A DNA stretch of 10,185 nt from Candidatus Iainarchaeum sp. GTDB taxonomy: Archaea; Iainarchaeota; Iainarchaeia; Iainarchaeales; DTGL01. The first letter of the stretch is position 1; every line of letters starts with the position of its first letter. Below are positions 1 through 5,540 of this stretch, piece by piece. The stretch spans positions 1 to 10,185 of the forward strand of contig JAFCEU010000027.1 of NCBI GenBank assembly GCA_017608995.1. The letters run 5' to 3'. Both the position numbers and the translations under genes were made by a program. Under the pieces are notes generated by a model. It saw only the letters and a program-made list of their open reading frames with translations, did not search any database and had not been told where the DNA came from.

Positions 1-1
1 A

Positions 2-796
2 ACTAACGAGACCCCGGAGCTAATGCCTGCAGCAATCCTGTTTGCGCACAAATTAGCGATGCGCTTAACAGAGGTACGAAAGAAGAAAATATTGCCTTAC
101 TTAAGGCCGGATGGAAAAACTCAGGTAACTGTTGAATTTGAAGGTAATAAAGTTAAGCGTATTGATGCGGTTGTGGTTGCTGCTCAGCACGACCCAAATG
201 TGGAGCTCGAAAAGCTGAGGGAAGATATAAAGCGCGAAGTTATAGAACCTGTATGTAGTGAATATTTGGATAAGAATACAAAGTACTATATAAACAACAC
301 CGGTCGTTTTGTGCTTGGCGGCCCAATAGCAGATGCTGGATGCACTGGAAGAAAAGCTGGATGCACTGGAAGAAAAATAATAGCAGATACCTATGGCGGC
401 ATAAGCAAGCATGGTGGTGGCGCTTTCTCAGGCAAGGACCCAACAAAAGTGGATAGAAGCGCAGCCTATATGGCTCGCTATATCGCAAAGAATATTGTTG
501 CTGCTGGCCTAGCTGACAAATGTGAAATACAGCTAGCTTACGTAATAGGTGGCCACAAGCCACTCTCTTTATTTGTTGATGCCTTTGGCACGAATAAGGT
601 TCCAGAGGAGAAGATAAGGGAGCTTATAACAGAAAACTTTGATTTGAGTCCAAGCGGCATAATAGACACTCTCGATTTGCTAAGGCCGATTTACAGCAAG
701 ACAGCTTGCTATGGCCATTTCGGCCGCGAATTGCAAGAGTTCACATGGGAGCGCACAGATGTGGCAGAAACACTAGCAAAGCAGGCAGGGCTATAA
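2..796 (+). CDS. metK: S-adenosylmethionine synthetase, bacterial type (5' truncated by window edge)
   Basis: Makes S-adenosylmethionine from methionine and ATP in the cytoplasm. The reading frame is open to the window edge, and the residues before the first ATG (TNETPEL) already match MetK, so the true start lies outside; roughly the first 120-130 residues of a ~385-residue protein are missing. Seen here: LPYLRPDGKTQV (the Lys equivalent to E. coli K165), the ADAGCTGRK region (D238, R244, K245), the glycine-rich GGGAFSGKD signature (K265) and DPTKVDRS (K269, D271), then the expected YGHFGRE C-terminus. Family assignment is very secure. Two oddities: seven residues (AGCTGRK) are perfectly duplicated in the active site by a 21-bp tandem repeat; and this is the bacterial enzyme, while most archaea use a very divergent archaeal synthetase, so transfer is likely. 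Its product is the substrate of SpeD at the other end of the window. Confidence 0.96.
   Translation, partial: TNETPELMPAAILFAHKLAMRLTEVRKKKILPYLRPDGKTQVTVEFEGNKVKRIDAVVVAAQHDPNVELEKLREDIKREVIEPVCSEYLDKNTKYYINNTGRFVLGGPIADAGCTGRKAGCTGRKIIADTYGGISKHGGGAFSGKDPTKVDRSAAYMARYIAKNIVAAGLADKCEIQLAYVIGGHKPLSLFVDAFGTNKVPEEKIRELITENFDLSPSGIIDTLDLLRPIYSKTACYGHFGRELQEFTWERTDVAETLAKQAGL
335..376 (+). repeat. Perfect 21-bp tandem duplication inside metK
   Basis: Bases 335-355 and 356-376 are identical and start on a codon boundary, each encoding AGCTGRK. The frame is kept. The usual MetK sequence has one copy (E. coli DCGLTGRKIIVDTYGG), so one unit is extra. It lies between the Asp equivalent to E. coli D238 and the following IIADTYGG, and doubles the Arg-Lys pair that contacts substrate phosphates. 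It may be a real slippage duplication or an assembly error. Confidence 0.97.
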
Positions 797-826
797 TGCT
801 TACTATTAGCCAAACTTCAAAGAAAG

Positions 827-847
827 AGAAATTAACTGAAAATTTCT
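827..847. terminator. Possible short hairpin between convergent metK and the secreted-protein gene
   Basis: A perfect 7-bp inverted repeat (AGAAATT at 827-833, AATTTCT at 841-847) with a 7-base loop lies in the convergent junction and overlaps the stop codon of the minus-strand gene. On the minus strand it is followed by a pyrimidine-rich stretch. The stem is AT-rich and could be chance. Confidence 0.25.
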
Positions 848-2109
848 ATTATTCCTCTGAAAAATCTACCAATAGTTAATGTAATATCTGTAAAAAGATC
901 GCTTCCTTTACATCTATTTTCTACAAACTGTATCAGCCCGTTTAAAGTTTTTAGGTTGGCAACTTCCTCGAATTGGGCTTCGCATATTATTGCATTTTTG
1001 AAGCCACCTTTTTCAATTTCTACTTTTTCTCCAAAGTTAATTCCAGCTGTTGCTAATTCTTTGCTGCCATCATACACAACAAAATTAACTTTCTTGCCTT
1101 TCAGATACGAAGGTATTGTATATTCTCCTTGAATTAGCGACTCTATTTTAGTCTGAAAAATATCATATTTTTCATATCTTTCTAGCAGCTTTTTTGCTCT
1201 TTCTAGGTCTTTCTCCCTTAACGTTGTCTTTGGGAATTGCTTAAAATTCCAACAATCACAATACCAGCAATACTCTACCAGTTTTTCACCAGCATACCTC
1301 TCCTCATAATAGCCCCAAAATTCCTCATCAGGCCCCAGCTCTTTTAATCTGGTTTCCTTTTCGTAAATCTGCAAAAATTTACATTCTTTGCCTTCACTTT
1401 TACATAGCTTCTCCAGAAGGTTGTACCAGCCCCACCACCATCTTGTTACCTTCCACTCAGCGGCTTTCTGGCGGATTTCTAATTTTTTCTTTTCATCTTC
1501 GCTTACCCATTTTGCTTTAAGAAATTCTTTCTCCTGTGGGGTTATGCCCTCACTAAAAATGCCTTTAATACAGAATATTTTTTCTTTTTTTAAATCCGGG
1601 CGTTCTTCAGCCAATTTTTCTTTCAACGATTTTCCTGCGCAGTTCCACGCCTGGCAGGAGAAACCACAGGTAAAATGAGAATATTGCACAGCATTGTTTT
1701 CTCCAAGCGACTTAACCTCTTTATCTACAACCCTGCTGTTTATATGGATATGGTCGTCAGCAAGAAAACCGTTTTCCTCTCTTGTTTCAGGAGGGTCGCA
1801 GTTATAATTTCCTGAAATATACCCTTTGTAAAACATTGAAACATTTTTGTTTCTATATGTTCCCTTTCCCGCAATTGTCTGAAAAACAACCCAATTTTGG
1901 AAGCCAGATTTTGAACATTCCAGAACTACTTTGCTTTGCTCAATAACACACTGCCTTCTTATATCATAAGGCCAGTTATTATAATTCCCAATATTTTCCC
2001 TTATCAAAGATTGAGAACCAACATCGTAAACAGTCCATGCTTGGGTTGATGTGGCTATTAATATGAAATACAGCAGGGTCAGCAACATAACCAATTTCTT
2101 GTTTCCCAT
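832..2109 (-). CDS. Secreted Cys/Trp-rich protein of unknown function
   Basis: I do not recognise this family. From the chosen ATG (2107-2109) the protein is 425 residues. It opens with a clear signal peptide: MGNKK, a hydrophobic run over about residues 6-20, and a cleavage site after TSTQA. The mature part has 14 cysteines, including a CGFSCQAWNC cluster and a C-x2-C-x-C cluster (bases 1249-1269), and a Trp-rich patch (RWWWGW). A Lys/Glu-rich, probably helical middle is followed by a C-terminal part ending in an amphipathic segment. Paired cysteines outside the cell suggest disulfides or metal binding; this is inference. An ATG eight codons upstream (2131-2133) is also possible, but the best TATA-like box would put the transcript start downstream of it, and the n-region fits the shorter form better. 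It is convergent with metK and divergent from the ybaK operon. Confidence 0.72.
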   Translation of the reverse strand: MGNKKLVMLLTLLYFILIATSTQAWTVYDVGSQSLIRENIGNYNNWPYDIRRQCVIEQSKVVLECSKSGFQNWVVFQTIAGKGTYRNKNVSMFYKGYISGNYNCDPPETREENGFLADDHIHINSRVVDKEVKSLGENNAVQYSHFTCGFSCQAWNCAGKSLKEKLAEERPDLKKEKIFCIKGIFSEGITPQEKEFLKAKWVSEDEKKKLEIRQKAAEWKVTRWWWGWYNLLEKLCKSEGKECKFLQIYEKETRLKELGPDEEFWGYYEERYAGEKLVEYCWYCDCWNFKQFPKTTLREKDLERAKKLLERYEKYDIFQTKIESLIQGEYTIPSYLKGKKVNFVVYDGSKELATAGINFGEKVEIEKGGFKNAIICEAQFEEVANLKTLNGLIQFVENRCKGSDLFTDITLTIGRFFRGIIEIFS

Positions 2110-2146
2110 TGCATCATAATAGCTGCTATTCATCTTTTAATAAGTT

Positions 2147-2156
2147 CTTTTTAAGG
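2147..2156 (-). promoter_or_regulatory. TATA-like box for the secreted-protein gene
   Basis: On the minus strand this reads CCTTAAAAAG, centred about 42 bases before the ATG at 2109. Archaeal transcription usually starts about 26 bases downstream of the box centre, here near 2125, giving a leader of about 16 bases. That fits the 2109 start and not the ATG at 2133. Confidence 0.35.
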
Positions 2157-2267
2157 TAAACTATCTTTTTTCTTGTTACTGCCAAGTTATCCGAGTTTTC
2201 TCAGCCGATATGCTGGCAGAGCAACCCAGTCAGCAATTTCTTCAGGTTTTCACTGTTCTTTCTTCAC

Positions 2268-2290
2268 CTTTTTTATTTCTTTATTATATT
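2268..2290 (+). promoter_or_regulatory. AT-rich TATA-like region for the ybaK-PHP-traB operon
   Basis: TTTTTTATTT (about 2269-2278) is centred about 29 bases before the ATG at 2303, the spacing expected for an archaeal promoter of a leaderless transcript. A second AT-rich run follows at 2280-2288. No SD motif precedes 2303, which also suggests a leaderless message. Confidence 0.4.
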
Positions 2291-2302
2291 ATTACATTAC
2301 TT

Positions 2303-2713
2303 ATGCTTGAGGACTTCATTGAAGTAAACGAGCTTAAAGCGAAAATTATTAATAAACCGATAGTGAATTCTAATTCCGCGTGCTGCGAGCTAATAATGCG
2401 TGAGCCTACTACATTAAAACCCTTATTACTCGTGCATCTTTGTAAGGATTCTATTAATTTAGAGAAAGTCGCAAAGGTGTTTGCAGATGAGCTCAGAGTT
2501 CCAGAGGCAAGAGAGGCTTTTTTCGTTACTGGCTATAAAAAAGAGTATTTGCCACCAATTTCAATATATGGGGTAATTGTTATAATGGATAAAAAGGCTG
2601 CTCGCAAAGAAGAGCTTTATTTCCTTGTAGATGAAGAGCGCACACTAGTGATAACACCGCAAGAGATAATAGAAGCAAACGAAGAATGCCTTGTTGAGGA
2701 TATCACCGGGTGA
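2303..2713 (+). CDS. Divergent YbaK/ProX-like aminoacyl-tRNA deacylase domain protein
   Basis: 136 residues, close to a small YbaK/EbsC-type domain. YbaK-family proteins hydrolyse mischarged aminoacyl-tRNAs. What fits: N-terminal LEDFIEVN helix, a central LKPLLLVHL strand with a Lys at the position of the family's usual 'IVKTLV' lysine, then an EKVAKVFADELRV helix, a TGY motif, PP, and a C-terminal ITPQEIIEAN segment like the family's 'SPEELLELT'. What does not fit: the GGVPPFGH-type loop is YKKEYLPPISIYG, lacking the paired glycines and histidine, so activity or substrate may differ. The frame stays open up to an ATG at 2210, but that extension covers the promoter region and would add a spurious hydrophobic stretch, so I chose 2303. 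Its TGA stop lies inside the SD of the next gene. Confidence 0.6.
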   Translation: MLEDFIEVNELKAKIINKPIVNSNSACCELIMREPTTLKPLLLVHLCKDSINLEKVAKVFADELRVPEAREAFFVTGYKKEYLPPISIYGVIVIMDKKAARKEELYFLVDEERTLVITPQEIIEANEECLVEDITG

Positions 2714-2714
2714 T
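2708..2714 (+). promoter_or_regulatory. Shine-Dalgarno GGGTGAT overlapping the ybaK stop codon
   Basis: GGGTGAT matches the archaeal 16S 3' end and contains the TGA (2711-2713) that stops the upstream gene. It is 3 bases before TTG 2718 and 15 bases before ATG 2730, so it favours the TTG start of the PHP gene and implies translational coupling. Confidence 0.6.
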
Positions 2715-2717
2715 GTT

Positions 2718-3383
2718 TTGTTTTTAGATATGCACGTGCACACTATTTATTCTGGCCATGGAAGCTTGCGTGTAAAGGATATCTTTAAAATATACAGGGC
2801 AAAAGGAATAGTGCCTGCGATAACCGAGCATAATACAGCAAAGCCCTGGAAGGAAGCGGAGCATTATTCTAAGAAGTATGGTTTGCCTTTCATAAAGGGC
2901 GAAGAAATAAAGGTCTATCATAATGGCAAACTAGTTGGCGAGATTTTAGGCTTTTTTATGAATGAGGAAGTTAAAGCCGCTAACGTTTTTGAAGTAATTG
3001 ATCGCCTGCGCGAACAACAAGCTTTGATTTCGGTTGCGCATCCTTTCGATGTGCTGCGTAAGCCTTTGTTTAAAGGCTTTCTTATGCTCGATGAGATAAA
3101 GAATAAGATCGATGCTATTGAGGTGTTCAACAGCAGGTGCTGGTTTCTTTCAGCGAATGAAAATGCAAAGCATTATGCAGAAAAAAATAAGCTTGCTTTT
3201 ACAGCAGGCACAGATGCGCATTTTCCATTTGAATTAGGAAGCGCATTTTTAATAGTTGACGCTAACAGCATCGAAGAAGTTAGAAAAAAGATACTTGCCA
3301 AGAAATGTTCTTATTGGGGAGAACGCAATGGTTTGAGAGCGCATTTATGCACGCAGTTGGCTAAGCTCGGATTTTTTAAGTGA
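2718..3383 (+). CDS. PHP-domain metal-dependent phosphoesterase
   Basis: A 221-residue stand-alone PHP domain (polymerase and histidinol phosphatase superfamily), a metal-dependent TIM-barrel-like phosphoesterase. The metal-ligand motifs are in the right order: DMHVHTIYS near the start, TEHN (about residue 36), KGEEI (about 61), SVAHPFD (about 107), EVFNSR (about 136) and GTDAH (about 166). There is no polymerase or HisK-specific extension, so the substrate (nucleotide, nucleic acid or sugar phosphate) is unknown. TTG at 2718 gives MFLDMHVHT, a typical PHP opening, and has the SD at the right distance; ATG 2730 is the alternative. It starts 4 bases after the ybaK stop and ends next to the traB-like gene, so the three are probably one operon. 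Confidence 0.88.
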   Translation: MFLDMHVHTIYSGHGSLRVKDIFKIYRAKGIVPAITEHNTAKPWKEAEHYSKKYGLPFIKGEEIKVYHNGKLVGEILGFFMNEEVKAANVFEVIDRLREQQALISVAHPFDVLRKPLFKGFLMLDEIKNKIDAIEVFNSRCWFLSANENAKHYAEKNKLAFTAGTDAHFPFELGSAFLIVDANSIEEVRKKILAKKCSYWGERNGLRAHLCTQLAKLGFFK

Positions 3384-3388
3384 TTTTT

Positions 3389-4543
3389 ATGGAGGAACCT
3401 TTCGAAAGAGTGAAGCTTGCAGATAAAGAAATTCTGCTTCTCGGCACTGCTCACGTAAGCGAAAAAAGTGTTGATAAGGTGCTTGAGCTCATTGAGGAGG
3501 AAAAGCCAGATTGTATTGCTCTGGAGCTTGATAGAGCAAGGTTTGAGCAGCTCGTAAGAGAGAAGGTCTGGCGCGAAGCAAATGTTTTTGAGGTTGTGCG
3601 AGAGGGAAAAACCTACCTGCTGCTTTTCAATTTGGTGCTCTCAAGTATGCAAAGAAAACTTGGTGAGCAGCTTGGCGTTAAACCTGGCAGTGAAATGTTA
3701 GCAGCTGCAAAAGCAGCAGAACAAAAAGGTATTCCAATAGCGCTTGTAGATCGCGATATAAGAGTTACGATGAAGCGCGCGTTAGCTGCAATGAGCATTT
3801 TTGAGAAATTAAAACTATTATTTCAGCTACTGCTCTATTCGCTAGGTTTTGGTGGAAGGATAACCAAAGAAGAGGTTGAAAAGCTCAAGAGCAAAGATGT
3901 TCTAAGCATGCTCATTCAAGAATTAGCCAAGGAGTTTCCATCGATAAAAACTGTGCTTGTGGATGAACGCGACCAATACATTGCCTATAAGCTTAAAACC
4001 CTAAAAGCAAAAAAGGTATTGGCAATTATTGGTGCAGGCCACTTATCTGGCATAAAAGAAAGCCTAAAAAGGGATGTCGATATTACAAAGCTTAAGCACG
4101 AACCAAAATCGCGAAATTATGCGCTTTTCCTAAAGGTTTTGCTTCCACTGGTTTTAATTCTGCTCATTTCGTTGGGCGTATATTTTAAAGGAGCGCAATT
4201 CGCATTGAACGCTTTTCTTATTTGGTTCTTCGTAAATGCAACTCTTTCATCACTTGGCGCGATAATTGCAAGAGCGCACTGGAAAAGCGTTTTAGCTGCT
4301 TTTATTTCTGCCCCTTTAACTTCGTTGCATCCCGCCTTAGCAGCTGGCTGGTTTGCAGGCATTATGGAAGCAAGAGTTAGGCCTGTACGCGTGCTCGATT
4401 TAGAAGACTTGAATAAAATAGATTCATTAAAAGATTTTCAAAGAAATCGCTTTGCACATGTTTTGGTTGTTACAGCACTCGTAAATGCAGGCTCTACAAT
4501 AGCTACTTTCCTTTCGCTTTACCTAATTGCCACAATGCTTTAA
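3389..4543 (+). CDS. TraB/PrgY/GumN-family membrane protein
   Basis: 384 residues from the ATG at 3389; a GTG at 3380 overlapping the previous stop as GTGA would add three residues. The N-terminal domain has the TraB/Tiki-type signature: GTAHVS near residue 20, ELDRAR (about 48), DRDI (about 117), DERDQYIA (about 190) and GAGH (about 216). These GxxH and E/R motifs form the conserved core of a proposed metalloprotease-like fold. After about residue 240 come three to four hydrophobic segments, including a 'LHPALAAGW' loop, so it is anchored in the membrane by its C-terminal half. PrgY of enterococci is linked to pheromone shutdown, but archaeal members have no established role that I know of. 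It is last in the plus-strand operon and convergent, by nine bases, with the gene at 4553. Confidence 0.88.
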   Translation: MEEPFERVKLADKEILLLGTAHVSEKSVDKVLELIEEEKPDCIALELDRARFEQLVREKVWREANVFEVVREGKTYLLLFNLVLSSMQRKLGEQLGVKPGSEMLAAAKAAEQKGIPIALVDRDIRVTMKRALAAMSIFEKLKLLFQLLLYSLGFGGRITKEEVEKLKSKDVLSMLIQELAKEFPSIKTVLVDERDQYIAYKLKTLKAKKVLAIIGAGHLSGIKESLKRDVDITKLKHEPKSRNYALFLKVLLPLVLILLISLGVYFKGAQFALNAFLIWFFVNATLSSLGAIIARAHWKSVLAAFISAPLTSLHPALAAGWFAGIMEARVRPVRVLDLEDLNKIDSLKDFQRNRFAHVLVVTALVNAGSTIATFLSLYLIATML

Positions 4544-4552
4544 TTAGTATAT

Positions 4553-4876
4553 TTATTCTACCACTGTGCCAGGAGCAACGTTGTCTGCAATAGTAACCAA
4601 AGCATACCTGCCTTCGTTATCCTTGGCTGCAAGGAGCATAGCTTCACTCTTTACGCCTGCGATTACCGCTGGCTCTAAGTTAGCTACCACAATCACATTT
4701 TTGCCAGTGAGTTCGTCTTTTGTATAGAATGGCTTTATGCCAGCAACAATCTGCCTTTGCTCGTTGCCTAAATCGATCTTTATCACGTAGAGTTTATCTT
4801 TGCCTGGTATATCTTCAACCTCGAGGATTTTAGCCACTTTAAGTTCCATCTTCTTAAAGTCGGCGAAGCTGATCAA
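4553..4876 (-). CDS. Trbp111 / methionyl-tRNA synthetase beta-like tRNA-binding protein
   Basis: 107 residues with the whole OB-fold tRNA-binding domain of the Trbp111/MetG C-terminal family: ISFADFKKMELKVAKILEVE, GKDKLYVIKIDLG, RQIVAGI, LTGKNVIVVANLEPA, GVKSEAMLLAA, and a final APGTVVE. In many archaea this domain is a separate chain that dimerises and helps methionyl-tRNA synthetase hold tRNA; no catalytic part is present. I chose TTG 4876 because a strong SD (GAGGTGG, 4888-4882) lies five bases upstream and the protein then begins MISFADFKK, as relatives do. A GTG at 4885 is in frame but sits inside that SD. It follows the CDP-alcohol transferase stop with only 10 bases between, so it is the last gene of the pyrG operon. 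Confidence 0.92.
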   Translation of the reverse strand: MISFADFKKMELKVAKILEVEDIPGKDKLYVIKIDLGNEQRQIVAGIKPFYTKDELTGKNVIVVANLEPAVIAGVKSEAMLLAAKDNEGRYALVTIADNVAPGTVVE

Positions 4877-4881
4877 TAAAA

Positions 4882-4888
4882 CCACCTC
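4882..4888 (-). promoter_or_regulatory. Shine-Dalgarno GAGGTGG that sets a TTG start
   Basis: On the minus strand GAGGTGG lies 5 bases before TTG 4876. It overlaps the TGA (4889-4887) of the upstream phosphatidyltransferase gene, the same stop/SD overlap seen at 2708 and 10072. Confidence 0.65.
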
Positions 4889-5540
4889 ACTCTATAGCTT
4901 TATGCCCCGCATCTTTTTTTAAATATGGTAGTATCTTGCCCTTGCGCTCAGCTTCTTCTATGAGCTTCTTAGCATAAAGAATCCTTTGTGCGCCGCCAAT
5001 TATGGTCATAGCTATGAGCAACCACAATACAATTCTGAGAGTTTCGATTCCAAAAATAGCAGGCACGAAGCTCGCTAAAAGCAAACCGATTATGATTAAA
5101 CTTAGCTTGTCTGCGTGCTCACCAATTGCGGGCCAGTCTCGGTTATCAGTTATTATTACAAGCCCAACTCTGGGCTTGGCGTAACTTTCCATAAGGGAAA
5201 AACCCAATGCAAAAACACTCTCAAAGGGAAATGCAAACACAAACGAGCCAAGCAGAATCATTTCTACATATTTATCCATCATTGTTTCAAAGTAATTGCC
5301 GAAGTGGCTTTTCTTTTTAGTAAGTTCTGCTACTGCCCCATCTATAAAGTCCATTGTAATGGCAAGTAGAGCAAATATGCCTGCAAGCAAATAATTGCCG
5401 CTATAGATAAAATAGCCCGCTATTAGCGCAAGAGGGATTCCTAAAAAGGAAACTATATTTGGATGAATGCCTAGCACAGCAAAAGGTTTCGCGAGTATAA
5501 ATGCGAGCTTCTTTGTTTTACCTCTCAGCCTACCTAACAT
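4887..5540 (-). CDS. CDP-alcohol phosphatidyltransferase family protein with variant active site
   Basis: 217-residue integral membrane enzyme of the CDP-OH-P-transferase family, which joins a CDP-lipid (CDP-archaeol in archaea) to an alcohol such as inositol phosphate, serine or glycerol phosphate. About five to six hydrophobic segments are visible. The signature D-x2-D-G-x2-A-R-x8-G-x3-D-x3-D is present in altered form: D64, D67, G68, A71, G81 and D89 are kept, but the Arg is Glu (E72) and the third Asp is Glu (E85, in GNYFETMMD). The third Asp is normally a metal/catalytic residue, so function or substrate may differ. The start ATG overlaps the end of pyrG by 11 bases. The CTP made by PyrG feeds CDP-lipid formation, so the pairing makes sense. 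The head group cannot be predicted. Confidence 0.88.
   Translation of the reverse strand: MLGRLRGKTKKLAFILAKPFAVLGIHPNIVSFLGIPLALIAGYFIYSGNYLLAGIFALLAITMDFIDGAVAELTKKKSHFGNYFETMMDKYVEMILLGSFVFAFPFESVFALGFSLMESYAKPRVGLVIITDNRDWPAIGEHADKLSLIIIGLLLASFVPAIFGIETLRIVLWLLIAMTIIGGAQRILYAKKLIEEAERKGKILPYLKKDAGHKAIE

Noticed and set aside
101..563. Minus-strand ORFs of about 100 codons inside metK.
   Set aside because: They are antisense shadows of a strongly conserved gene.
2211..2235. Small inverted repeat TGCTG/CAGCA in the divergent gap, a possible structured RNA or operator.
   Set aside because: The stem is only five bases with a competing CTGG/CCAG pairing; no further support.
2210..2302. N-terminal extension of the YbaK-like protein from ATG 2210, adding a hydrophobic stretch that resembles a membrane anchor.
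   Set aside because: The bases are mainly the T-rich promoter region; relatives start at the MLEDFIE position, and the ATG 2303 has promoter-like spacing.
4910..4930. KILPYL in the phosphatidyltransferase C-terminus repeats KILPYL in MetK.
   Set aside because: The two sites have different contexts and codons; coincidence of a six-residue string.
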